Shown here: piece after piece, positions 7,478 to 15,444 of the stretch
Layout: every line of letters starts with the position of its first letter
Position numbering within the stretch: the first letter of the stretch is position 1
Assembly (NCBI GenBank): GCA_944325335.1
Contig: CALUZR010000042.1
Location: forward strand, 1 to 33,196
Direction of reading: 5' to 3'
Length of the DNA stretch: 33,196 nucleotides
Source: an uncultured Parabacteroides sp.
Lineage (GTDB): Bacteria; Bacteroidota; Bacteroidia; Bacteroidales; Tannerellaceae
Notes under the pieces: generated by a model
What the model was told of the DNA's origin: nothing
The model's database searches: none
What the model saw: only the letters and a program-made list of their open reading frames with translations
Program-made: the position numbers and the translations under genes

Positions 7478-9280
7478 TTACTCTTTCTCCAAATATTCCG
7501 GAAATTGATCTTGTAAGAAAAGAGCATAACAATGAAAATTGTCATCTTCATCTTCATATCTATATCCATATCCCCATTTAAGTTCATACTTTATATTTAA
7601 TAATACAAATTGATTATGTAGATATTCCATATTATTTACTAACATTTCATTTTTAATAGATATAGAAATAAAGAATAGAGCTTTATCTACCCTTGCATGA
7701 ATATCATCAGATAAATGACTATCATGGAAAAACTGCTGTAAACAAAAAGATTTTTCAAATTTGTAATCTTCTGCTTGGGCAGAATAAACAAATCCCTTCA
7801 TAAGCATATCATACACATCTGCATAATCAATATTAGCACTACCGCCTAATATCATTGAAAATAAACTCTCAGTTAATTTATAAATCTCTCGACAAATTGC
7901 ATCCTCTCCTTCTATCTTTTCCTCATCTATTAGATAAATACATTTTCCAGCATCGTACAATTTTCTCAAATTTGCTATAGCAATTTTTCTATTATCTAAT
8001 CCATATTTTTTCTTTGGTAAAATAGCAATTATAATACTAACATCAACTTTAGGATCCCAGTTACAAATAAAATCATCAACAGATTCTTTATCCAAACGCA
8101 TAATAAAGCATTGAAAAACCCCAAATTCATTTCCTCGAAGTATGGGTACATCTTCCTCTACTTCATATAAAACAAATTTTCCACTATAATATTCAAGCAT
8201 AGTATAGTTATATTCTAAATCATAGATATCTTTTGCAGGATACTTACATAACTTTTTCATCAAAGAATAGGTATCTTCTCCATATCCTATAAAAGAACAT
8301 TCATATTCTGGAATACCAGACACATTCATTAAATTATCTACCATTGCACACAACTTATTATTTATAATAACTTCGCAAAATTTAGTTTCCTCCAAATATT
8401 CCGGAAATTTATCCTGCGAAAAGAAGGCATAACATGTATAATTGTCACTTTCATCCTCATTTTTATATCCCATTCCCCATTTTATATCATACTCTGTATT
8501 TGTTTGTATCTTCATAAATTGATCATTCACAATTTGAAGTTGTTCCATTTGTATTTCATTTTCTATAGTAAAAAAGAAAAGGAATAAAACTCGATCGACA
8601 AAAACAGGTAACTTATCTGCTAAATGGCTGGATTGTACAAAATATTCCATGTTGAAAGCTTTTTCAAATGGAAAATCTTCATTTTGGGTATAATATATAA
8701 ATCCTTTACTATGAGTAGTACACATATCCGCAAAATCTATTGACTGTATTATTTCATGATTCATAAAATACAGCCACCCATCTACAAATTGAATTAGCCG
8801 ATTGCAAATGGAAACATTTATATTGTCTTCATCAATAAGAAAGATTCCTATCTTCTTCTCTTGATACAATCTTTTCAAATTAGAGATAGCTATTCTTCTA
8901 CGAATCAAGCTATGCTCTTTCTTAGGTAAAATAGCAATAATTACAGAAATATAGACCAATGTAAAATTACATCTATCTATAAACTTATCCAAATTGTCTT
9001 CATCTAAATACAAAATAAAAAATCGACAATAACAACAGTCACGTCCAGTGATTTTAAGTACATCCTTATCAAGAACAGATAAATGAAACTTATCCTTATC
9101 ATAATCGAGCTTATGATATGTATCGTATATACCTGTTTTCTGTGGATTAAAATTCAAACTGGATTTTAATGATTTCAACAAAGGAATGGTTCGTTCCCCA
9201 TATCCAATAAAAGAGAAAAATCCTCTATCGTAAACTGGCAAATCATTTGTTATGTTCTGCAGATCATTATTTTCTTCCAT
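7478..9280 (-). CDS. Tandem-duplicated divergent FtsZ/tubulin-like protein
   Basis: A 600-residue AT-rich gene made of two homologous halves of about 290 and 270 residues. Each half has, in order, FIGYGE-x-T, a segment ending IIAILPKK, R-K/R-IAI-x-NL-x-x-LY, then I-x-LIDE-x-x-I, then ID-F/Y-AD-M/V, SHL-A/S-D, VD-x-x-LFF and I-x-I-x-NE, and finally KWG-M/Y-GY-x-x-ED-E-x-DN followed by a beta strand. This order mirrors FtsZ: nucleotide-fold start, PF-xxEG-R segment, NL/ND helix, INxDFADV, then the C-terminal FGxxIDExLxDExRVT strand. The glycine-rich GGGTGTG GTP-binding loop is absent in both halves, so GTPase activity is unlikely. The fold call is my pattern reading, not a database result. Start: ATG at 9280, just downstream of the promoter at 9316-9323; the longer frame from 9340 would begin upstream of that promoter. 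Confidence 0.75.
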   Translation of the reverse strand: MEENNDLQNITNDLPVYDRGFFSFIGYGERTIPLLKSLKSSLNFNPQKTGIYDTYHKLDYDKDKFHLSVLDKDVLKITGRDCCYCRFFILYLDEDNLDKFIDRCNFTLVYISVIIAILPKKEHSLIRRRIAISNLKRLYQEKKIGIFLIDEDNINVSICNRLIQFVDGWLYFMNHEIIQSIDFADMCTTHSKGFIYYTQNEDFPFEKAFNMEYFVQSSHLADKLPVFVDRVLFLFFFTIENEIQMEQLQIVNDQFMKIQTNTEYDIKWGMGYKNEDESDNYTCYAFFSQDKFPEYLEETKFCEVIINNKLCAMVDNLMNVSGIPEYECSFIGYGEDTYSLMKKLCKYPAKDIYDLEYNYTMLEYYSGKFVLYEVEEDVPILRGNEFGVFQCFIMRLDKESVDDFICNWDPKVDVSIIIAILPKKKYGLDNRKIAIANLRKLYDAGKCIYLIDEEKIEGEDAICREIYKLTESLFSMILGGSANIDYADVYDMLMKGFVYSAQAEDYKFEKSFCLQQFFHDSHLSDDIHARVDKALFFISISIKNEMLVNNMEYLHNQFVLLNIKYELKWGYGYRYEDEDDNFHCYALFLQDQFPEYLEKE

Positions 9281-9315
9281 ACTATATACGTTTTTATCAT
9301 TCACTAATCTACCCA

Positions 9316-9352
9316 CAAAAATAGGCCATGGATGCGCCAAATCACAGCACAG
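9316..9352 (-). promoter_or_regulatory. Shared-motif promoter, site C (FtsZ-like gene)
   Basis: Minus strand: CTGTGCTGTGATTTGGC, 14 bp from TATTTTTG (9316-9323). The spacing and upstream motif are as in sites A and B. The ATG at 9280 follows by 36 bp, the same distance as in site A. Confidence 0.68.
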
Positions 9353-9415
9353 CCCCCACTTTTTTCTCGAAAATCCAATAAAAAAGGAAGGGGAGGGAAA
9401 AATTCGTCCCTAAAA

Positions 9416-9446
9416 TTTGCATATATCAAAAAAGTGCCTACCTTTG
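9416..9446 (+). promoter_or_regulatory. Promoter of the DUF6261-like gene
   Basis: TTTG at 9416-9419 and TACCTTTG at 9439-9446 are separated by exactly 19 bp, the ideal Bacteroidetes spacing. The expected transcription start near 9453 lies inside the first unit of the 41-bp array, so the array becomes a leader of about 290 nt. Confidence 0.7.
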
Positions 9447-9708
9447 CAATCGCAGTTGCAAGTTCCGCGCAGATTGCAGGAAGGTTGCAATCGCAATGGC
9501 AAGTTCCGCGCGGATTGCAGGAAGGTTGCAATCGCAATGGCAAGTTTCGCGCAGATTGCAGGAAGGTTGCAATCGCAATGGCAAGTTCCGCGCAGGTTGC
9601 AGGACAGTTGCAATCGCAATGGCAAGCTCCGCGCAGGTTGCAGGAAGGTTGCAATCGCAATGGCAAGCTCCGCGCAGGTTGCAGGAAGGTTGCAAGTGTA
9701 ATAGCAAA
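9444..9708 (+). repeat. 41-bp tandem repeat array in the 5' leader
   Basis: Units start at 9444, 9485, 9526, 9567, 9608, 9649 and 9690 (the last partial), a strict 41-bp period with few substitutions. Each unit contains TTGCAATCGCAATGGCAA, which can fold as a small imperfect hairpin, then TTCCGCGCAG and TTGCAGGAAGG. Because 41 is not a multiple of three, the array is open in several frames on both strands and creates false ORFs. Confidence 0.9.
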
Positions 9709-9746
9709 TGATGAATGTAGCATGATTTAAAAGAATTTAAAGCATT

Positions 9747-10877
9747 ATGGATGAGATCAATGTAAGATTTAATTTTGCTCCGGCCCGAAACCCTGAACAT
9801 TATCAGGTGCATCGGAAGCTTTTAGAGAAGGCAACACAAGAATTGGCTGAAAAATACGGTTTTGCGCCACTTCGCACGCCGTATGCCGATTATTATGCCA
9901 CAGAGGATGATTGTTATTTGCGCAACTTAGGTTTCGAGTTGACGCCGGAAATTGTAGCGTCGGACGGTAAACGGGACGACCTTCTTCTCTATCTTTTGCA
10001 TAGCATTGAAAATGCCACACTCCTTCCTATCGAAGATAAAGCGAAGGCTGGCAAGCATTTAACGTTTGTCGTAAAACCTTACAAGAAGGCACACCGGTTG
10101 TCGATGGCGCAGGAGACGGGTGCGGTGGCCGATTTGGTAAAGAAGTTGCAAGAAGAAGAGAACCAGGCAGATGTAGAAACCCTTGGGTTGACCGAGATCG
10201 TGCAACTGCTCGACGAAGCCAATGAATCGTTCGATGAATTGTACGGAAGCCGTGCAGGAGAATCGCTATCCCGTGCCACGTCGGAAACGATGCGCACGAT
10301 TCGTCCGAAGGTAGATAAGGCGTTCAAGAAAATGGCAACAGCCATCAACGCTTTGTATCAAGTAAATGAACTGGTAGAAAAAGATCCGGAGAAGCGCGAA
10401 GAACTGGGCGCGTTGATTAAAGGTATTAATGAGATCCTGCATCAGCTGCAGAAGAACCTCTCCCGCGCGGGGATTTCAAGCAAGCCTTCGCATGGACCGG
10501 ACGAGGACGAAGAGGAGGAAGAAACTCCGACGCCGGAACCCGTCAAGCCCGAAATCACCGAAGTCTACTCTAAAGTAGAAGACGTCCACGACCCGACGGG
10601 CATTACGCGCGGTAAGGAGACGATCATGAAATGGGTTGGCGATTTTGAACTTGTGAATGAGGCTGGCGATGGGCCGGGAAAAATCATTGTAAAGGATAAT
10701 TTCTCAGGCATTGAAGAAGAAGTACCTGCCGAAGATATCCTGAGCCGTTCAAACACGGGCTGCGAATTTATCATGATTCGCGATTTTGCGGAAGGAGATT
10801 ATAAAATCCGCATTGAGACCTACGATGGCGGTAGTCCGCTGGTGTTGGAATATCCGGAAGTGATTAAGTTGGTGTAA
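9747..10877 (+). CDS. DUF6261-like protein with C-terminal DUF4469-like domain
   Basis: A 376-residue soluble protein. Residues about 1-240 are helical and follow the DUF6261 pattern as I know it from Bacteroidales: NFAPARNPEHYQVHRKLLEK, LLHSIENATLLP, KPYKKAHRLSMAQETGAV, LGLTEIVQLLDEANESFDEL and INALYQVNEL. A linker (residues about 250-270) is rich in E, D and P. The last 110 residues are beta-rich (ITEVYSKVEDVHDPTGITRG, GDFELVNEAGDGPGKIIV, EGDYKIRIETY) and resemble the Ig-like DUF4469 domain. Function is unknown; a structural or DNA-associated role has been suggested for relatives. Higher GC than the upstream FtsZ-like gene marks a change of compositional context here. It is followed by a strong terminator. 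Confidence 0.75.
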   Translation: MDEINVRFNFAPARNPEHYQVHRKLLEKATQELAEKYGFAPLRTPYADYYATEDDCYLRNLGFELTPEIVASDGKRDDLLLYLLHSIENATLLPIEDKAKAGKHLTFVVKPYKKAHRLSMAQETGAVADLVKKLQEEENQADVETLGLTEIVQLLDEANESFDELYGSRAGESLSRATSETMRTIRPKVDKAFKKMATAINALYQVNELVEKDPEKREELGALIKGINEILHQLQKNLSRAGISSKPSHGPDEDEEEEETPTPEPVKPEITEVYSKVEDVHDPTGITRGKETIMKWVGDFELVNEAGDGPGKIIVKDNFSGIEEEVPAEDILSRSNTGCEFIMIRDFAEGDYKIRIETYDGGSPLVLEYPEVIKLV

Positions 10878-10895
10878 AGGAATTAAAATAATTGA

Positions 10896-10924
10896 GGGCA
10901 GCTGGTGGGGCTGCCCTTTTTTTG
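10896..10924 (+). terminator. Rho-independent terminator
   Basis: GGGCAGC (10896-10902) pairs with GCTGCCC (10910-10916) around a 7-nt loop and is followed by eight T. It lies 18 bp after the DUF6261-like stop. Confidence 0.9.
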
Positions 10925-10933
10925 TTTATCAAA

Positions 10934-12133
10934 TTAGCTTTTTAGTGAGATCACACCAGATTCGATATCTTGCATGATAGGTTCGATAATATCCTGCATT
11001 GTTTTTAATACTTTGCCGTTAGCCATATCGCGGAGGGTATTGGAATCGCTCCAAGATATATATTGATTGAACCATTGAAATCCAAAAGGCCAAATGGAAG
11101 ATGTCTTCCCAGAAAATCTAAAGTAAACTTGTTGTTTAAGAGGGTTTGTTACAGTATCGTAAAAAGAAATTCCATAATACCATTCATCCTTCGGTGTTTC
11201 ATGTCCAAAACATATCGCCCAAGGATAATATTGATCTTTATAAATATATATCCATCCCTCTCCATTTTCGCCTTTCCATGCATTCTCATCACACTTGAAA
11301 TTCCAACCTTCATTTTTTACCCAAACTTCTAATTGTTTCAATAAATTCTTTTTAATAGTATGGAAAACATCATTTTTAGTCGCTAATATGGTCAATGTCG
11401 CCTCTACATTCCTTGAATCTATCAGTAAAGCGATTAATTCATTATTACTATTTTCGTTCATATTTTTACCTGTTAATTGTTCGATTAAAGATTTATATTG
11501 CCTGATTGTTTCTCTTACCAATGGATGATATACAGCCAATTCTACGCAACGGTTCAACCAAGATAGAATCTCCTGATTATATCCCACTAAATAATAATCC
11601 TGATTAGGGATCATTTTTTTATCTGCATTTTTTACAGAAAATTCAGAGGCATCTCCGCCAGATAAAGTCAAATAAAGTAACCGGAAATTCTCTCCATACT
11701 TTTCTTTACCATAATTAAAATACCGAATCAATTGATTTTCCTGATCACCTGCATAAATCTTGTTCTCAATAAGAATAGCTTTTCCGTTTGAAGTAATTTG
11801 AATATCAATCCGACCTCCTTTTGTAACATCTTCATTTTTAAAACCGATATGATATTCTACTTGAACTTCTGCTGATTTTGTATCAAAAGTAAAATCATTT
11901 AAATTCAAAACATTCAAGAATGCCTTTAGAAAAGCATCCCCTAAACCATGATCACCTTTCGGATTTAAAAGCTCGGCAATGAAAGCAGAATGCGTTCTTG
12001 TTTCATTCGCTTCTAAATTCAAAATGCTGAAAACATTGAAGTACTCACCTCGTTTTCTGCAATCTTCCCGTTCTTGTTTATCTTGGTAAACAATACGGGA
12101 GACTTCTCTTAGTAAATCTTGTAATGTATCCAT
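10934..12133 (-). CDS. PD-(D/E)XK nuclease family protein (PDDEXK_4-like)
   Basis: A 399-residue protein. The N-terminal region has the family pattern LEANETRTHSAFIAELLNP (residues 40-58), then the nuclease core GGRIDIQI with D110, and ILIENKIYAGDQENQL with E123, K125 and Q131/Q134, followed by a conserved strand (FRLLYLTLSG). This is the active-site arrangement of the PD-(D/E)XK superfamily branch found in many defence-associated and uncharacterised proteins. Residues 210-399 contain aromatic-rich beta segments (WICF-like, WYYGISFYD, WPFGFQWFNQY) of unknown role. It is the second gene of a two-gene operon; the first encodes a relative, 27 bp upstream. Confidence 0.85.
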   Translation of the reverse strand: MDTLQDLLREVSRIVYQDKQEREDCRKRGEYFNVFSILNLEANETRTHSAFIAELLNPKGDHGLGDAFLKAFLNVLNLNDFTFDTKSAEVQVEYHIGFKNEDVTKGGRIDIQITSNGKAILIENKIYAGDQENQLIRYFNYGKEKYGENFRLLYLTLSGGDASEFSVKNADKKMIPNQDYYLVGYNQEILSWLNRCVELAVYHPLVRETIRQYKSLIEQLTGKNMNENSNNELIALLIDSRNVEATLTILATKNDVFHTIKKNLLKQLEVWVKNEGWNFKCDENAWKGENGEGWIYIYKDQYYPWAICFGHETPKDEWYYGISFYDTVTNPLKQQVYFRFSGKTSSIWPFGFQWFNQYISWSDSNTLRDMANGKVLKTMQDIIEPIMQDIESGVISLKS

Positions 12134-12160
12134 ATCACTTGTCTTTAAACATTTTTCTTT

Positions 12161-13462
12161 CTATTTTCCAGCAGCAACCTTAGCTTTATAAGTTTCAAGC
12201 AACCGGTCAATAACTGAAATCATCGGAACTACTTCACTATACGCGTTTTCTAAAAAGGCTCTCTTTTCATCATAAGTCATATCAACAAAAGGCTTATCCG
12301 CAATATATTGCTTTTGAAAGGCGGTAACTTTATCTCTATTATTCATCGTTCCATTTATAGTATTTACTATCTGCTTATATTCTTCATCCGCCAAGAGATA
12401 TTTTTTTAAAGGCACAAGTTTATCTTCTGTGTGCAAATTGAGTGTATAAATCTTTTCTGAAACCAATTTGTTTACAGATAAAGGCCACCATTCAAAATGA
12501 ATTTGCCAACTCCATTCTTTATAATACACGAAGAAGAAACCGTCACCTTTTCTGATAATATTATTTACACCTACTTGCCGGGAACCATTTACCAAATCAG
12601 AAAAATAGGTTCGCGTTATTTCTTCAAAAGGATTGCAAATACTTTCTTCAAATTTGATTATATTCTGTTTTATCTGATTTATTCTTCTCGTCAGTTCTTC
12701 CAAAGAGTTAGTCGCTTTCTCCAATTTCCTGTATTGTACAGAAATAGATTCATTATCTTTAATATCCAATTTATTATATAATTCTTCTTTCATGACTTCA
12801 TTGATTCTTTTATCTGTTTTACGTAGTCCTAAAAATCCCTCTAAATAATCGATATACTGTTTGATGCCGGTTATCAGCATCTCTTCCTTATGCTTTAAGT
12901 TCGGTAGCACTTCTTCTTTAAGCCATGTAAAAATATCATTACGATAGTTCATTGGAATAAAACGTCCGTTATCATCTTCCGTCATATCCAAATACTGTTT
13001 GGCTTTATCCGTCAAGCTATACGACTCTACTTTTTTACTCCCATCGCTTGTCAAATAAACGACATAAATGTTTTTAATAGGATAACCATGCAGTTGTACC
13101 TTTTTGATATAACGTTCAATCTGTTTATCTTGGTCAACCGCCCAGTATATCTTATTTTCAATAATCACAGCATACGATTTGTCTTCTATTAACCCATCCA
13201 TGTACTCTTCTCCATACTTTACTTGAGGTTTCTCTACATGAAAGGAGGCAATAGGAAAATGACAAGAAATTCTTTTGAGGAAAGATTCTAATATTGGATA
13301 ACTTCCATCTTCACTTTTATACTTTAAAAATTTGATGAGGATTTTCGTATGCGCATTCTCATTTGCACCCAGTTCATCGATAATATTAAAATGATAAGGC
13401 AGCTTTGCTTTTAATTCTCGCAATTTTTGAATTACCTCAAACCAATCTATATTTTCTTCCAT
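12161..13462 (-). CDS. PD-(D/E)XK nuclease family protein (PDDEXK_4-like), partner
   Basis: A 433-residue protein with the same arrangement as its neighbour: LGANENAHTKILIKFL (residues 31-46), D89 in EYMDGLIEDK, then VIIENKIYWAVDQDKQI with E102, K104 and Q111/Q114, and a following strand IKNIYVVYLTSDG. A predicted coiled coil lies near residues 235-275. The C-terminal part contains WSWQIHFEWWPL, a lectin- or nucleic-acid-binding-like aromatic patch of unknown use. The two proteins share topology but little identity outside the catalytic core, so they are an old pair rather than a recent duplication. Both could act as separate nucleases or as one heteromeric enzyme. Confidence 0.85.
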   Translation of the reverse strand: MEENIDWFEVIQKLRELKAKLPYHFNIIDELGANENAHTKILIKFLKYKSEDGSYPILESFLKRISCHFPIASFHVEKPQVKYGEEYMDGLIEDKSYAVIIENKIYWAVDQDKQIERYIKKVQLHGYPIKNIYVVYLTSDGSKKVESYSLTDKAKQYLDMTEDDNGRFIPMNYRNDIFTWLKEEVLPNLKHKEEMLITGIKQYIDYLEGFLGLRKTDKRINEVMKEELYNKLDIKDNESISVQYRKLEKATNSLEELTRRINQIKQNIIKFEESICNPFEEITRTYFSDLVNGSRQVGVNNIIRKGDGFFFVYYKEWSWQIHFEWWPLSVNKLVSEKIYTLNLHTEDKLVPLKKYLLADEEYKQIVNTINGTMNNRDKVTAFQKQYIADKPFVDMTYDEKRAFLENAYSEVVPMISVIDRLLETYKAKVAAGK

Positions 13463-13541
13463 ATCCTAATGATACAATAAGAACCACCTACTCACTAACG
13501 TTTTTTCGGCATCCACGGCTATGATTTAAGATTATATATTG

Positions 13542-13581
13542 GGATAAGAAAAAGGACACAGCACCACCTCTTTTCTTATCC
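13542..13581 (-). promoter_or_regulatory. Leader hairpin of the nuclease pair
   Basis: GGATAAGAAAA (13542-13552) and TTTTCTTATCC (13571-13581) form an 11-bp perfect inverted repeat around an 18-nt loop, in the roughly 170-nt leader expected from the promoter at 13642-13649. No U-run follows in the minus direction, so it looks regulatory or protective rather than a terminator. Confidence 0.5.
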
Positions 13582-13641
13582 ATTCGCTTGGACTAAAAAG
13601 CCTGCAATATGTCTTTATTTTCATTTGCTTTTGTTCGACTA

Positions 13642-13649
13642 CAAAGGTA
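13642..13649 (-). promoter_or_regulatory. -7 box of the nuclease operon
   Basis: TACCTTTG on the minus strand. A TTTG-like -33 candidate lies about 22 bp further upstream (13672-13675). It lacks the shared 17-bp motif of sites A-C. Confidence 0.55.
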
Positions 13650-13707
13650 AACAAAATCTTTTGGAAACAAGCAAATAAATAAGACAATCGCAGGCTTGAG
13701 TGAGCTA

Positions 13708-14688
13708 TTATTTTTCCATTTTATTCAGTAAGAGTTTAACTTTGACTTCCGTCTGGTCCTCGTCCGTTTGATTCATTCCAAAGCGGATGTCGTCGTATTT
13801 CAAATGGGTACGAACAGCTGTTTTAAAATCGGCTATTTCTTTTTCAGACAAAGGATAACGGGAAGAAACCTTGATGCAAACGATCGCGTTATCATACATA
13901 CTAAAATCCTCTTGTTGGTATTTCGTCATGGAGTCAAGAACATACTGCAAGCGCCCTTCCGTACCGCTTACAACAGCCGTATAATCGTATTGCCTGCCAG
14001 ACTCTACTTCCAACAAATAATCTACGTCTGAACGAACGAAGCTGCTGCCCGAAACTGAAAGTGATTGTACCAGGTTTTCACGCATACTCATTGTTTCCAA
14101 GTACTTTTTACGACGCTCCTGCCGATGTTCGCGCATTCGTTTCGGACGATTCTTTTTATCCCGACAACGAAGGCGATAGGCTAATATGTCTCCCTGAAAA
14201 CATAACATACCCCGAAAAACACAGCGGTATTTACGAGGCGTTTGACGCTTCCAAATACTTGCATTCAACTTTTTCAAAGCTATATCATATTTATTCTTGG
14301 CTTTCTCCTCGTGGGACATTCTGTCGAAAGTATCTCCTATCTCATCTTCCGAAAAACCATAAAACGTAATCTCCCAAAGGCAATGGGCGGCAAGTTCGTA
14401 TGAAGTAAGCTGTATGCCCTCTTCCACAATGATTTCTTTAGACAAATTCTTGCACCAATAATCCCCCGACAAACCAGAAACACCAATCCATTTATCTTCC
14501 CCCACCATTCCACCATGCCATCCCACATGAACTTCTCCTTCGATATCCGAAGCCGGTTCCATCAGCCGAAGCCGGTCGTATGCTTCGCGAAAAGCATACA
14601 GACTGTTTTCATTCCCGCGTGTCATTGTTTTCAAGGCAGGCAACAATTCGTCAAAACTGACTTGTGCGATTAATTCTTTCAGTGTCAT
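13708..14688 (-). CDS. DUF6557-like protein with C-terminal FtsZ-C-like domain
   Basis: A 326-residue protein. Residues 1-140 are paralogous to the small gene at 3164-3655 (SFDELLPALKTM, LTSYELAAHCLWEITFYG). A basic linker (residues about 175-200, KKNRPKRMREHRQERRKKYL) leads to a C-terminal part of about 120 residues that parallels the second FtsZ domain: SDVDYLLEVESGRQYDYTA, SGTEGRLQYVLDSM, YDNAIVCIKVSS, then IRFGMNQTDEDQTEVKVKLL, the equivalent of FGxxIDExLxDExRVTVIAT. The nucleotide-binding domain is missing altogether. The fusion and its promoter link it to the FtsZ-like gene at 7478-9280. The function is unknown. The domain reading is my inference. Confidence 0.75.
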   Translation of the reverse strand: MTLKELIAQVSFDELLPALKTMTRGNENSLYAFREAYDRLRLMEPASDIEGEVHVGWHGGMVGEDKWIGVSGLSGDYWCKNLSKEIIVEEGIQLTSYELAAHCLWEITFYGFSEDEIGDTFDRMSHEEKAKNKYDIALKKLNASIWKRQTPRKYRCVFRGMLCFQGDILAYRLRCRDKKNRPKRMREHRQERRKKYLETMSMRENLVQSLSVSGSSFVRSDVDYLLEVESGRQYDYTAVVSGTEGRLQYVLDSMTKYQQEDFSMYDNAIVCIKVSSRYPLSEKEIADFKTAVRTHLKYDDIRFGMNQTDEDQTEVKVKLLLNKMEK

Positions 14689-14715
14689 AATCTACTTTCT
14701 TTTTGAATTTCGCCA

Positions 14716-14752
14716 CAAAATTACCCCTCCCCTACGCCAAAACACAGCATAG
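14716..14752 (-). promoter_or_regulatory. Shared-motif promoter, site B
   Basis: Minus strand: CTATGCTGTGTTTTGGC, 14 bp from TAATTTTG (14716-14723), 28 bp before the ATG at 14688. The 17-bp motif (14736-14752) differs from site A at one position. Confidence 0.7.
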
Positions 14753-14790
14753 CATTGTATTTTTTCTGGTTGGAGGCGCCACCTTCCCCA

Positions 14791-14867
14791 TTCATAGTTA
14801 TAATCCCATCCGTTTATAACGAGAATCGTTTTCGTTTATAACTATCTTTGAAAACGATTAGGATTAT
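14791..14867. repeat. Dispersed AT-rich palindromic intergenic repeat, copy 2
   Basis: Contains CATAGTTATAAT and CGTTTATAACGAGAATCG followed by TTTTCGTTTATAACTAT. It aligns well with copy 1 at 421-459, which has CGATTATAACGAAGATCG then TTTTCATTTATAGTTAT. Confidence 0.6.
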
Positions 14868-15010
14868 GTTTCTTTTCCGCCTTCCGCATATTCATCGATG
14901 AATGCGGCATTGTTATCGACAAAATGCGGTATTCCCTATACCAATCCATGCAGCGCGCCTGTAAGTTCTTAATTATTAGTATTTAGGGGCTTCATTTTTA
15001 ACACACAATG
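14868..15010. other. Intergenic stretch with a small palindrome
   Basis: No gene is visible. A palindrome ATTCATCGATGAAT (14890-14903) is flanked by CCGC and GCGG, and the words AATGCGGCATT and AATGCGGTATT occur close together just after it. No assigned function. Confidence 0.35.
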
Positions 15011-15043
15011 TTTGTTTATCCTAACCTATATTATCTATATTTG
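15011..15043 (+). promoter_or_regulatory. Promoter of the SusC/SusD remnant
   Basis: TTTG at 15011-15014 and TATATTTG at 15036-15043 with 21-bp spacing. The expected start near 15050 gives a leader of about 395 nt before the SusC ATG. Confidence 0.65.
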
Positions 15044-15049
15044 CATTGG

Positions 15050-15444
15050 TAAAAGTTCGCTTAGATTGCATAAAATAGAGGAGCGATTACCATTTTCCGC
15101 CTCTTTATCTTCATATAAGGAAGGGAAAAGTGATGTTGAACAAGATTAAGTTGAAATGAGATGATGACGTATTTAGTGTTGATGAATGGTTCATCGTGCC
15201 CCCAGTGGCATGAGAACCCCTTCCTCCTTCGCAGGAACTATTTCTTATCGAGAAGCTTCCGACCTACGGGAAGCCTGGTTGGTGATTCGTTTGAACGCAA
15301 ACGAACGGTCTGATTACACGCTTATTTAAACTTATGCCGGCAGACGAACGCCTTGCCGCATAATCCTCCCTTTGCCTTCAACCCAAGGTGAAGGGAGTGG
15401 GGAGAAATTATCTATACCTATTTAATAACTAAATCTTTTATATC
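15050..15444 (+). promoter_or_regulatory. Long structured leader upstream of the SusC remnant
   Basis: Non-coding. At least two clear hairpins are seen: TTCGTTTG/CAAACGAA with a 4-nt loop (15286-15305), and CTCCCTT/AAGGGAG enclosing CCTT/AAGG (15366-15397). Such long leaders are common ahead of susC genes and may carry post-transcriptional control. Confidence 0.45.

Noticed and set aside
9281..9340. Longer start of the FtsZ-like protein at 9340
   Set aside because: The extra 20 codons would overlap the shared-motif promoter (9316-9352), so the ATG at 9280 is preferred.
9444..9708. CRISPR array
   Set aside because: The period is 41 bp with no unique spacers; units are contiguous and there are no cas genes. 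The same holds for 28326-28585.
9304..9730. Several 70-140 codon ORFs on both strands across 9304-9812
   Set aside because: They are translations of the 41-bp tandem array, whose period keeps several frames open; products are repetitive and have no gene-like start or neighbours.
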